In this document: one piece after another, positions 35,749 through 43,167 of the stretch | Layout of the letters: each line of letters starts with the position of its first letter | Position numbering within the stretch: the stretch's first letter is position 1 | Source: Lachnospiraceae bacterium AC2028 | Lineage (GTDB): Bacteria; Bacillota; Clostridia; Lachnospirales; Lachnospiraceae | DNA length: 64,000 nt | Direction of reading: 5' to 3' | NCBI GenBank assembly: GCA_000702685.1 | Contig: JNJD01000009.1 | Span: 62,001 to 126,000 of the forward strand | Made by a program: the position numbers and the translations under genes | Notes under the pieces: model-generated | Database searches by the model: none | What the model saw: only the letters and a program-made list of their open reading frames with translations | Told to the model about the DNA's origin: nothing

Positions 35749-36009
35749 ATGATCACAAGAACCGTAAACGTTAAACTGCCCAAGAATCTTTCTGCCAGCC
35801 CCGTCGCACTTCTTGTTCAGAAAGCAAGCAAGTTCGACAGCATCATCTATATCGAAGCGGGCGAAAGAAAAGTCAACGCAAAGTCCATCATGGGTATGAT
35901 GAGCATCACTCTCGATGAGGGAGAAGAGCTTATGATCAGATGTGACGGTGACGATGAAGGAGCCGCACTCGATACCGTAGAGGGCTTCCTTACCGGTGTT
36001 CAGGCCTGA
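35749..36009 (+). CDS. HPr-family protein lacking His15 (Crh-like)
   Basis: An 86-residue HPr homologue. Aligned to Bacillus HPr, the phosphocarrier motif HARP at 15-18 reads SASP, so the PTS phosphoacceptor His15 is Ser and Arg17 is Ser. The regulatory site is intact: NAKSIMGMMSI with Ser exactly at 46. It therefore cannot pass phosphate from EI to EIIA but can be phosphorylated by the HprK encoded 4 kb upstream, like Bacillus Crh (which has Gln15). Start ATG 35749 follows GGGAG by ten bases. A strong terminator follows and ends the long operon. Confidence 0.93.
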   Translation: MITRTVNVKLPKNLSASPVALLVQKASKFDSIIYIEAGERKVNAKSIMGMMSITLDEGEELMIRCDGDDEGAALDTVEGFLTGVQA

Positions 36010-36024
36010 TCAAAATACGTTTAT

Positions 36025-36057
36025 GATCACGGAATCTTAAGATTCCGTGATTTTTTG
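36025..36057 (+). terminator. Terminator after the HPr-like gene
   Basis: ATCACGGAATC pairs perfectly with GATTCCGTGAT around TTAA and runs into TTTTTTGTTGTTTT. It closes the ftsH-to-HPr gene run. Confidence 0.92.
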
Positions 36058-36078
36058 TTGTTTTAAAGAGTCTTTGTA

Positions 36079-36106
36079 TTGCTTTGCATGATCTGTATGC
36101 TATTAT
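36079..36106 (+). promoter_or_regulatory. Promoter of the lipid kinase gene, probably leaderless
   Basis: TTGCTT (36079-36084), 16 bases, TATTAT (36101-36106). The expected start point, about seven bases after the -10, coincides with the ATG at 36113. No ribosome binding site lies between, so the mRNA may be leaderless. Confidence 0.5.
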
Positions 36107-36112
36107 CAAGTT

Positions 36113-37018
36113 ATGAAAAAGATGCTGTTCATCTACAATCCTAAAGCGGGAAGAGGACGTATCCGCGAAGAACTTGCGGATATCCTTGATATCTTTGCGT
36201 CCGCAGGCTATGAGATAACCATCTATCCGACCCGTAAGAACGGCGATGCCGAAAATGTTGCCGCAGAGCGTGAATCGGATTTTAACATAGTGGTCTGCTG
36301 CGGAGGCGACGGAACGCTTGACGAGACAGTGCGCGGAATGATGAAGAATGAATACCGCACTCCTCTCGGATATATTCCCGCAGGTTCCACCAATGATTTC
36401 GGAGGCTCGCTTGCACTGCCCAAGGATATGCTCAAATCCGCCGACATCATAATCCACGGAACGAATAAAGCGGTCGATGTAGGATTGTTCAATCATGAAG
36501 CATTCGTATATGTTGCCGCATTCGGAGCGTTTACGGAAGTAAGCTATAAGACCGACCAGGATATGAAGAATGCTATCGGACATTCCGCATATATCCTTGA
36601 GGGAATGAAGAGCTTCGTCAATATTAAGCCATATCATATGACGATCGAGCATGACGGTGAGACGATCGACGGCAATTTCATCTACGGCATGGTCACAAAT
36701 TCCAAGAGCGTCGGCGGATTCAAGGGTATCACGGGAGACAATGTCGATCTCGGAGACGGTATCTTTGAAGTGAACCTTATCAAGGAGATCAAGAACGGTA
36801 TCGAATTCCAGCAGCTCATTACCGCACTTGCGAGCGGCAATTACGATCTTTCCGATAATATCGTTTCGTTCAGATCCGGACATATCAACTTCACATCGGA
36901 AAAGAAGGTCGCATGGACGCTGGACGGAGAAGACGGCGGAAAGCACAATGACGTAGAGATAATAAACGTAAAGCGTGCGATAGACATACGCGTAGCGAAG
37001 AATACCGTAAAGAAATGA
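36113..37018 (+). CDS. Diacylglycerol/lipid kinase family protein
   Basis: A 301-residue DagK/YegS-type kinase: FIYNPKAGRGRI at the start, nucleotide-binding VVCCGGDGTLDETV, GYIPAGSTNDFGGSL and a C-terminal beta domain with LGDGIFEVNLI. Members phosphorylate diacylglycerol or other lipids with ATP, recycling diacylglycerol formed during lipoteichoic acid synthesis. No ribosome binding site precedes the ATG. The stop codon TGA lies inside a family A palindrome. Exact lipid substrate is not visible from sequence. Confidence 0.9.
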   Translation: MKKMLFIYNPKAGRGRIREELADILDIFASAGYEITIYPTRKNGDAENVAAERESDFNIVVCCGGDGTLDETVRGMMKNEYRTPLGYIPAGSTNDFGGSLALPKDMLKSADIIIHGTNKAVDVGLFNHEAFVYVAAFGAFTEVSYKTDQDMKNAIGHSAYILEGMKSFVNIKPYHMTIEHDGETIDGNFIYGMVTNSKSVGGFKGITGDNVDLGDGIFEVNLIKEIKNGIEFQQLITALASGNYDLSDNIVSFRSGHINFTSEKKVAWTLDGEDGGKHNDVEIINVKRAIDIRVAKNTVKK

Positions 37019-37044
37019 GTCACGGGGACAGTCCCCATGACTCA
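37015..37044. repeat. REP-like palindrome, family A, copy 3
   Basis: ATGAGTCACGGGGAC followed by AGTCCCCATGACTCA, an almost perfect palindrome with one G-to-A change in the right arm. Its first TGA is the stop codon of the lipid kinase. An A-run follows, so it is not a plus-strand terminator. Confidence 0.8.
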
Positions 37045-37078
37045 AAAAAAAATACGTGGCTGCCTGTCGAGAATAATT

Positions 37079-37105
37079 AATCCCGCACTCACGTGCGGGA
37101 TTTTT
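37079..37105 (+). terminator. Terminator after the lipid kinase gene
   Basis: AATCCCGCAC pairs with GTGCGGGATT around TCAC and continues into TTTTTG. It lies 60 bases past the stop codon. Confidence 0.9.
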
Positions 37106-37146
37106 GTCTGTATGAAATGATTGAATTTTTCCCCTGAAAAGGGAGG

Positions 37147-37174
37147 ATCCCGGGCATCTGCAGATACCCGGGAT
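37147..37174. repeat. 28-base palindrome
   Basis: ATCCCGGGCATCTG followed directly by CAGATACCCGGGAT: a 14-base inverted repeat with one mismatch and no loop. It has no T-run on the plus strand. It could be a protein-binding site or part of the convergent terminator region. Confidence 0.6.
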
Positions 37175-37345
37175 TATTATGAAAAAGATTATTATTATCA
37201 CGAAGGGGTGGTAGTTCTTTTCTCGTTTCTATGGTTATATTCTACTTTGTAAAGATGTATAGACAATGTTTTCGGATTTAACAATCGGAAAATAATTTGT
37301 TAACAATCTATGAATAACAGGTATTTTTTTATGCCTGAAAAAGCC

Positions 37346-38194
37346 CTATTTTACGGCAAAATTGAAGCGGACAAGCTCTGAAGTGCCGATGTTTACTGCA
37401 TTTTCTTCAAAAAAGCCCAGTTTTTTAAGTAATTTAGCCGCTGCGGCGTTTTCCTTTTCGGCAAGACTCATTATTTCCGTAATGCCGTTTTCCGAAGCCC
37501 ACGAAAGAATCGCGCTGCAGACTTCATATGCATAGCCCCGGTTTTGCCAGGGTTTTCCTATTACAAAGCCGAGTTCGGGAGTATCGAAACCGGCTCTTTC
37601 ATCGAGTCCTGCGCGGCCTATGATCTCATTTGTATCCTTTTTGATGACGGTCCAGATGCCATGTCCGTAGATCTCATAGATCAGGTCGCGGTAGTTTTCC
37701 GTGTATTTTTCTTCCTCGCTTCTTTCCATCAGATCCTCGGTAAACCGCGTGATGTCGGGATCTGCGTATATTTCGTAGAATTCATCAAGGTCGTCAATGG
37801 AGGTTTCTTTTATGACACATCTGTCGGTTTCGAGTATATCCCAGGGAATCTTCTTAAGTCTTCTGTAGATCTTCTCGAGTTCTTCGGGATCGAAATCTTC
37901 TTCATCAAATTCGCCCTCGCCTTCGAGAACATATTTTGCACCGTCGCAGAAACCCCCTTTGCTTGCGGGAGCTGCCTTGCCGGCGCCGGCTGCGCAGTCA
38001 TATTCATTTCCGCTGCCTGTTTGACTGCCGGCAAGCGTATCGACGTATACGACAAACGGGATTCCGCTTTCGGAAAGAGCCTTAAGATCCGCATCGGGAG
38101 ATGCGATATAGAGAGTTCCGTCTTCGGCATCGCGGAGGTTTTCGCCGTCAGTGAGAACGATTATTTTTTTCAGATAGTTCGTGCGCTGTTTCAT
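37346..38194 (-). CDS. GNAT acetyltransferase with N-terminal extension
   Basis: A 282-residue protein. The C-terminal half (about 125-282) is a RimJ/RimL-type GNAT domain: IKETSIDDLDEFYEIYADPDI, IGRAGLDER, acetyl-CoA site region GKPWQNRGYAYEVCSAI and AKLLKKLGFFEEN. The first 115 residues (KKIIVLTDGENLRDAEDGTLYIASPDADL, then a low-complexity stretch) form another domain I cannot name; it has a faint HAD-like look. I start at the ATG at 38194, with MKQRTNY, since residues encoded earlier lie over the divergent promoter. No ribosome binding site is obvious. Confidence 0.8.
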   Translation of the reverse strand: MKQRTNYLKKIIVLTDGENLRDAEDGTLYIASPDADLKALSESGIPFVVYVDTLAGSQTGSGNEYDCAAGAGKAAPASKGGFCDGAKYVLEGEGEFDEEDFDPEELEKIYRRLKKIPWDILETDRCVIKETSIDDLDEFYEIYADPDITRFTEDLMERSEEEKYTENYRDLIYEIYGHGIWTVIKKDTNEIIGRAGLDERAGFDTPELGFVIGKPWQNRGYAYEVCSAILSWASENGITEIMSLAEKENAAAAKLLKKLGFFEENAVNIGTSELVRFNFAVK

Positions 38195-38202
38195 GTTATA
38201 AT
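38194..38202 (+). promoter_or_regulatory. Extended -10 promoter of the cyclophilin gene
   Basis: TGTTATAAT is a perfect TGn extended -10; no clear -35 is seen. A start point near 38209 leaves a leader of about 33 bases containing AAAGGA. It overlaps the start codon of the divergent GNAT gene. Confidence 0.6.
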
Positions 38203-38241
38203 ACAGAAGTGTTTTAATACGCAGTACAGAAAGGAAAAAAT

Positions 38242-38778
38242 ATGTCAGAGAATAAAAATCCCCTTGTAACATTTACGATGGAGGACGGCTCGGTGATGAA
38301 GGCTGAGCTTTATCCCGAAATTGCTCCACAGTCAGTTTACAATTTTATCAGCCTTATATCAAAAGGATTCTACAACGGACTTACTTTCCACCGCGTAATT
38401 CCCGGATTCATGATCCAGGGCGGAGATCCCGACGGAAACGGAACAGGCGGTCCCGGATACAGCATCAAGGGTGAGTTCAACAGCAACGGATTTGCAAATG
38501 ATCTCAAGCATACCGAGGGAGTTCTTTCCATGGCACGTTCCATGTTCCCGGATTCAGCAGGAAGCCAGTTCTTCCTTATGCACAAGACTTCACCCCATCT
38601 TGACGGTGATTATGCAGCATTCGGCAAGGTCATCGAGGGACTCGAGGTTGTTGACAAGATCGCACAGACTCCCACCGATTTCAGGGATAAGCCCCTCACT
38701 CCCCAGATTATGAAGACAGTCACAGTTGAAACCTTTGGAGTTGAGTATCCCGAACCCGATAAGCTTCCCGATATGTGA
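38242..38778 (+). CDS. Peptidyl-prolyl cis-trans isomerase (cyclophilin)
   Basis: A 178-residue cyclophilin: VYNFISLISKGFYNGLTFHRVIPGFMIQGGDP with the catalytic Arg in FHR, GSQFFLM and LDGDYAAFGKV. It speeds proline isomerisation during protein folding. There is no signal peptide, so cytoplasmic. It stands alone between its own promoter and a bidirectional terminator. Confidence 0.95.
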   Translation: MSENKNPLVTFTMEDGSVMKAELYPEIAPQSVYNFISLISKGFYNGLTFHRVIPGFMIQGGDPDGNGTGGPGYSIKGEFNSNGFANDLKHTEGVLSMARSMFPDSAGSQFFLMHKTSPHLDGDYAAFGKVIEGLEVVDKIAQTPTDFRDKPLTPQIMKTVTVETFGVEYPEPDKLPDM

Positions 38779-38809
38779 TATGCGGCTCAGTCTAAGCTGA
38801 GAAATAATA

Positions 38810-38840
38810 AACGGAGTACCTTCAGCGGGTACTCCGTTTT
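38810..38840. terminator. Bidirectional terminator between cyclophilin and esterase genes
   Basis: AACGGAGTACC pairs with GGGTACTCCGT around TTCAGC; TTTTG follows on plus and TTTATTATTT on minus. It serves the convergent cyclophilin and esterase genes. Confidence 0.85.
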
Positions 38841-38863
38841 GTTATGCGAAATGATCTGTCCGG

Positions 38864-38891
38864 GTGAACGGAGGAAACGTCCCCCTGTTTA
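38864..38891. repeat. REP-like palindrome, family B, copy 2
   Basis: GTGAACGGAGGAAACG followed by TCCCCCTGTTTA, closely similar to 4697-4725. Its right end (TTA) is the stop codon, on the minus strand, of the esterase gene. Confidence 0.7.
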
Positions 38892-40484
38892 AAGTGTGAA
38901 CTGCGATACGAACTTCCAGGCGTTCTCACAGCTGTGCTGTCTGCACTCATGCTGCTGTCCGCTGACTGATGCGAATACGGTTCTGCATACGCCGTCTTCG
39001 GATTCATAGAAGCGCTCGGTAAGGTAGCTGTCTCTTGATTCGTTGTAGACCTTCTCTGTCTTTTCCGCAGGGATGCCGTAGAATTTATCTTCCCAGGAAT
39101 CCTTCTTTTCGAAATCGACATCGAATTTTACTTTCAGCTTGTTAACGCCGGCAACATACTGAACCCTGTCGAGGCAGGTCTGAGCCTGACTGGGAAGTTC
39201 GGGAAGAGGAGAATCCTCGCCGCCCGAGTAGAAGACGGGCTTTGCTACGGTCATATTGAGCTTCGGATCGCCGAGTGAAAGACCCCAGGGATTTTCCTTG
39301 ATCGGGAAGAGTGCACTGCAGGGCATGAAGCCTGCGAAGCTTTCGGGGTATTCCTGGTACAGATCCCAGGTCTTGCCGCTTCCCATTGAAAAGCCCGTTG
39401 CGTAGATCCTCTTTTCATCGATGTTGTATTTCTTTTTAAGATCCGCGATGACATCCATGACTTCGGTCGCGGTAACGGAGAGGTGATCGTCTATCGATAC
39501 GAAAAGGAAACCGTACTTGTGTGCGATCTCCCACCAGCCTGCAACGAAGGTAAGATACATTGATGTGTCACCGCCGCCGTGGAAGCCCATTACGAGGGGA
39601 ACAGGTCCCTTATCCATTATGCCGTTGTTGTAATAAGCGAAATATCCGACCTTGTGCGAAGGATCGTCCTTGTACTTCCACTTGTTGTCGGGTGAAGTCT
39701 TTACCTCGGTGAAGCCGGGTTCTTCGGTCATGTTCAGCTCTTCGAAGTCGGGCTCGAGCTCGATATGTCCGCACCACATCTTGAACTTTCTGACGAAGTT
39801 CTTAAAGTCTGCCTTGTAATCGGCGGTTTCTTTTACGAGGAGATTCTCGCAGCCTTCGAATGCCTTGTTGACCTCGGCACTGTTGCCGACGGAAAGGATC
39901 GCGATGTCCTTCCTTTCAACGTTGGGAACGATGCTGAGTCTTTCCATGGAGCACATTGCGGGAGTGATCTCGCCGGGACCCCAGAGGTACTGGCCATCGA
40001 CCTTCTTGAGGAGATTCCTTGCGACGTAGTCTGCTGACTTTCCGTAGCTGTAGATATCCGCCCTGAAGATGGAACCTCTTATGTAATAGCCCTTGAATTC
40101 GTGGGTGAAGAAATCATTGAGCTCGACAAGACCGTCCCGGTATTCGGGATGGCTCTTGCCCTGTGCGATGATCTCTTTGTAGAGCTCTACGTCGGCATTG
40201 TCCCAGCCTCCTTCGCAGGTGGGATATACAAAAAGGACCGCGCAGTCAACGGCTGCCGCGATGTCCGCAAGTCCGTTTTCTCTTGCAAATGAAACGGCAT
40301 CATCTATGCTCATCTCATTTTCTTCGAAGATAAGCAGGTAAGGAGCCCTGAAAGTGTAGTTATTGACCTGTGAGTCTATATCGTTATCGGGAAGATAGGC
40401 TTTGAGACGGAAGGTCTCATAGGTCTGTTCCCAGTATTTTCCTCCTGTGACGGTCTTTACTTCCGGTCTTGTCATTACGGTCAT
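38889..40484 (-). CDS. Two-domain alpha/beta-hydrolase esterase
   Basis: A 531-residue protein without signal peptide. Residues 1 to about 230 form a domain I do not recognise. Residues about 270-531 are an alpha/beta hydrolase of the PHB-depolymerase/feruloyl-esterase type: oxyanion region LVMGFHGGGDTSMYLTF, nucleophile elbow GFSMG with S366, VFYSGGEDSPLP near the acid position and a late His pair (QQHECRQHSCENAW) that could supply the catalytic His. It may deacylate imported plant oligosaccharides. AGGAGG lies six bases before the ATG. Its stop overlaps a family B palindrome. Confidence 0.85.
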   Translation of the reverse strand: MTVMTRPEVKTVTGGKYWEQTYETFRLKAYLPDNDIDSQVNNYTFRAPYLLIFEENEMSIDDAVSFARENGLADIAAAVDCAVLFVYPTCEGGWDNADVELYKEIIAQGKSHPEYRDGLVELNDFFTHEFKGYYIRGSIFRADIYSYGKSADYVARNLLKKVDGQYLWGPGEITPAMCSMERLSIVPNVERKDIAILSVGNSAEVNKAFEGCENLLVKETADYKADFKNFVRKFKMWCGHIELEPDFEELNMTEEPGFTEVKTSPDNKWKYKDDPSHKVGYFAYYNNGIMDKGPVPLVMGFHGGGDTSMYLTFVAGWWEIAHKYGFLFVSIDDHLSVTATEVMDVIADLKKKYNIDEKRIYATGFSMGSGKTWDLYQEYPESFAGFMPCSALFPIKENPWGLSLGDPKLNMTVAKPVFYSGGEDSPLPELPSQAQTCLDRVQYVAGVNKLKVKFDVDFEKKDSWEDKFYGIPAEKTEKVYNESRDSYLTERFYESEDGVCRTVFASVSGQQHECRQHSCENAWKFVSQFTL

Positions 40485-40571
40485 GATGTCCCTCCTAAGA
40501 TATTATTTTTCCGGGTCCGTGCCCCGTTTGTTTTACGATTTTTACTCGGCCTGCGGATCGTCAGGTCCGCT

Positions 40572-41105
40572 TTATGAGTTTTCTCCGGCCTGCGGATCGT
40601 CCGCATTGTTTTCGGCGGCAAGCTTTGCCGCAAGTTTTGCGGCTTTGGTCTCCGCCCTCATTCTGACGAAAAATTCCGTAAGAAGCGCACTGCATTCATC
40701 TGCCAGAACGCCGGTGACGGTCTCGCAGGTGTGGGTGAAGGCTTCATTGTTGAGGATATTGGTGACTGTGCCGCAGCTGCCCGATTTGGGGCTTGTGCAG
40801 CCGATGACAACCTTGGGGATGCGGGCCTGAACGCATGCGCCGGCACACATCTGGCAGGGTTCGAGAGTGACATACATCGTACATTCTTCGAGTCTCCAGT
40901 CGTTGAGCTTTGCGCAGGCTTTCTTTATCGCGATCATTTCCGCATGCGAAAGGGTGGAATGATCGGTATTCCGCCTGTTGTAGCCGCGTCCGATGATCTT
41001 GCCGTCATGAACGATGATGCAGCCGATGGGCACTTCTCCGGCCTCGAATGCTTTTTCGGCCAGTTTCAGTGCTTTTTTCATATATTTTTCGTCTTCTGTC
41101 AGCAT
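40572..41105 (-). CDS. tadA: tRNA-adenosine(34) deaminase
   Basis: A 177-residue zinc deaminase: HAEMIAIKKAC with the zinc His and catalytic Glu, and TLEPCQMCAGAC with the two zinc Cys. It converts A34 to inosine in tRNA-Arg(ACG). The C-terminal 25 residues are Ala-rich (AKLAAKLAAENN) and end in DDPQAGENS. A 16-base piece of that end, coding DDPQA, is repeated 39 bases further, after the stop codon. It is divergent from cysE. Confidence 0.95.
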   Translation of the reverse strand: MLTEDEKYMKKALKLAEKAFEAGEVPIGCIIVHDGKIIGRGYNRRNTDHSTLSHAEMIAIKKACAKLNDWRLEECTMYVTLEPCQMCAGACVQARIPKVVIGCTSPKSGSCGTVTNILNNEAFTHTCETVTGVLADECSALLTEFFVRMRAETKAAKLAAKLAAENNADDPQAGENS

Positions 41106-41149
41106 ACTTCTATTTTATCGTGTGAGGTGCATTTGTAAAGTAAGAAATC

Positions 41150-41178
41150 TTGTAAACATCGCGCTTTTAGGCTATCAT
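41150..41178 (+). promoter_or_regulatory. Promoter of the serine acetyltransferase gene
   Basis: TTGTAA (41150-41155), 17 bases, TATCAT (41173-41178). A start near 41185 leaves a leader of about 30 bases with GGAGG (41204-41208). I see no riboswitch or T-box in this short leader. Confidence 0.65.
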
Positions 41179-41214
41179 AGGAACAGATTTTGTCCTGTGG
41201 AACGGAGGTTCTTT

Positions 41215-42114
41215 ATGGAAAAAGAGAACAAAAACCTTGAACTTGAAAATATAGTATCGACCATCCTTGCCGATTATAAGGAAGACAGGATAATCAACAG
41301 GACCGATATAACGGATCAGCCCGACAGGGATGCGGTCAATGAGATACTCGGGAAAGTCATCAAGATGATCTTCCCCGGATATATCCGTGAAAAGAATTAT
41401 AAATTCTATAACCTTTCGAGCCGTCTTACCGTGCTCACAGAGGATATAATGTATAACCTCAAGAAGCAGATCGCGATATCGCTGATCCAGAAGCCCGAAT
41501 ATGCGGGTGCTTCATATGAAGAAAGAGCGGAGATCGCTCAGGAACTTACGAATAAGTTCATGCTCAGGATCCCCGTGATCAGGGAATATGTCGAGACCGA
41601 TGTACAGGCTTTCTATGAGGGTGATCCCGCAGCATATAACCACAGTGAGATAATCCTCTGCTATCCCGGACTCCGTGCGATAGTCACCGCAAGGATCGCA
41701 CATGAACTCTTTGTACTCGGCGTTCCCCTCATTCCCAGGATGATGACGGAGCATGCACATTCACGCACGGGAATCGATATACATCCCGGTGCCACGATCG
41801 GAAAATATTTCTTCATCGATCACGGAACCGGCATCGTTGTCGGAGAGACGACCATCATCGGTGATTACGTTAAGATCTATCAGGGCGTTACCATCGGTGC
41901 GCTTTCCACAAGAGGCGGCCAGACACTTAAAGGCAAGAAGCGTCATCCCACCATCGAGGACAGGGTCACCATCTATGCCGGAGCTTCAATACTCGGCGGT
42001 GAGACCGTCATCGGACATGATGCGATAATCGGTTCGAATACATTCATCACCTCTTCCGTAGAAGCGGGCGCGAGGGTAAGTTTCCGCGATCAGGATAACT
42101 GCTCAGGCAAGTGA
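41215..42114 (+). CDS. cysE: Serine O-acetyltransferase
   Basis: A 299-residue enzyme (EpsC-type CysE). It has an N-terminal helical domain followed by the left-handed beta helix of hexapeptide repeats (TGIDIHPGATIGKYFFIDHGTGIVVGETTIIGDYVKIYQGVTIGA). The catalytic DH..H pattern is in FIDHGTG and MTEHAHS. It makes O-acetylserine from serine and acetyl-CoA, the precursor of cysteine. ATG 41215 follows GGAGG by six bases; the frame upstream is antisense to tadA. Cysteine links to the desulfurase and ThiI encoded later in the window. Confidence 0.95.
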   Translation: MEKENKNLELENIVSTILADYKEDRIINRTDITDQPDRDAVNEILGKVIKMIFPGYIREKNYKFYNLSSRLTVLTEDIMYNLKKQIAISLIQKPEYAGASYEERAEIAQELTNKFMLRIPVIREYVETDVQAFYEGDPAAYNHSEIILCYPGLRAIVTARIAHELFVLGVPLIPRMMTEHAHSRTGIDIHPGATIGKYFFIDHGTGIVVGETTIIGDYVKIYQGVTIGALSTRGGQTLKGKKRHPTIEDRVTIYAGASILGGETVIGHDAIIGSNTFITSSVEAGARVSFRDQDNCSGK

Positions 42115-42129
42115 TCGGAGTTTTGAGAA

Positions 42130-43167
42130 ATGAAGTGGGTCAGATTCAGGATAAAAACAAATACGGATGCCGAAGATATCATAATCAGCGATCTTTACGA
42201 CATCGGACTTGAGGGAGCACAGATAGAGGATAAGGTTCCTCTTTCACCTCTAGATAAGGAGCAGATGTTCGTCGATATCCTTCCCGATTTCGGCGATGAC
42301 GACGGAACCGCGGTTCTTAATTTCTTCGTTGAGATGGATGAAGACGGGCTCCTGATAATGGGCGGTGAACCCGAAGCGGGCACCATGACCATAGGTGCGG
42401 CAAACACCGCGGGCGACATCCGCAAAGTATCCAAAGAGGAAGTTCTCGCAGGCATTAATGAAGTTCTGGATGATATCAGATCATACATGGATATCGGGGA
42501 AGGAACCGTAGAAGTCAGTGAGACCGAAGATATCGACTGGCTCAATAACTGGAAGAATTTCTTCCATTCATTCGAAGTAGATGACATACTTGTCATTCCT
42601 TCATGGGAGGATGTTCCCGAAGGCGATACGCATAAGTATGTTCTCCATATCGATCCCGGAACTGCTTTCGGAACGGGTATGCATGATACGACACAGCTCT
42701 GCATACGCAATATCAGAAAGCATGTGAAGGACGGCGATAAGATCCTCGATATAGGAACGGGAAGCGGAATCCTTGCGATCCTCGGACTTATGTTCGGAGC
42801 CGGTTTCGCATACGGAACCGACCTCGATCCCTGTGCCGAGGAAGCCGTAAGGGAAAACTGCGAGAACAACGGCATCGATCCCTCAGCCTTTAAACTTGTG
42901 ATCGGAAATATCGCTACCGATGAAGATCTTCAGGCGGATGCGGGCGTGGGAACTTACGACATTGTCGTTGCAAATATTCTCGCCGAAGTTCTTGAAGTGA
43001 TCACACCCTGCGTTCCGAAGATGCTGAAGGAGGGCGGTATCTACATCACCTCCGGTATTCTTAACGAAAAAGAAAGCATTGTCACCGCCGCTATGGAAAA
43101 AGCGGGACTTAAGGTTCTTGATATAACGAGACAGGGAGAGTGGAGCTCCGTCACCGCCGTAAAATGA
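42130..43167 (+). CDS. prmA: Ribosomal protein L11 methyltransferase
   Basis: A 345-residue PrmA: N-terminal substrate-recognition domain (MKWVRFRIKTNTDAEDIIISDLYDIG, WLNNWKNFF), then a SAM methyltransferase with DPGTAFGTGMHDTT, LDIGTGSGILAI and VVANILAEV. It trimethylates ribosomal protein L11. The N-terminal domain is longer than in E. coli, with an acidic insert, as is common in clostridia. It overlaps rsmE by four bases, the usual prmA-rsmE pairing. Confidence 0.96.
   Translation: MKWVRFRIKTNTDAEDIIISDLYDIGLEGAQIEDKVPLSPLDKEQMFVDILPDFGDDDGTAVLNFFVEMDEDGLLIMGGEPEAGTMTIGAANTAGDIRKVSKEEVLAGINEVLDDIRSYMDIGEGTVEVSETEDIDWLNNWKNFFHSFEVDDILVIPSWEDVPEGDTHKYVLHIDPGTAFGTGMHDTTQLCIRNIRKHVKDGDKILDIGTGSGILAILGLMFGAGFAYGTDLDPCAEEAVRENCENNGIDPSAFKLVIGNIATDEDLQADAGVGTYDIVVANILAEVLEVITPCVPKMLKEGGIYITSGILNEKESIVTAAMEKAGLKVLDITRQGEWSSVTAVK

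Larger units (their letters stand above)
37019..37345. other. Gene-free stretch between lipid kinase and GNAT genes
   Basis: This 327-base gap holds the end of a family A palindrome, a terminator (37079-37105), a 28-base palindrome (37147-37174) and about 165 AT-rich bases. In that last part I see no gene, tRNA or convincing promoter. An 11-codon reading frame from 37180 (MKKIIIITKGW) has no ribosome site. The genes on both sides converge here. Confidence 0.7.

Noticed and set aside
37015-37050. Family A palindrome as terminator of the lipid kinase
   Set aside because: It is followed by an A-run, not a T-run, on the plus strand; a proper terminator lies at 37079.
37180-37215. Eleven-codon leader peptide MKKIIIITKGW
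   Set aside because: No ribosome binding site, and the next gene is on the opposite strand, so there is nothing for it to control.
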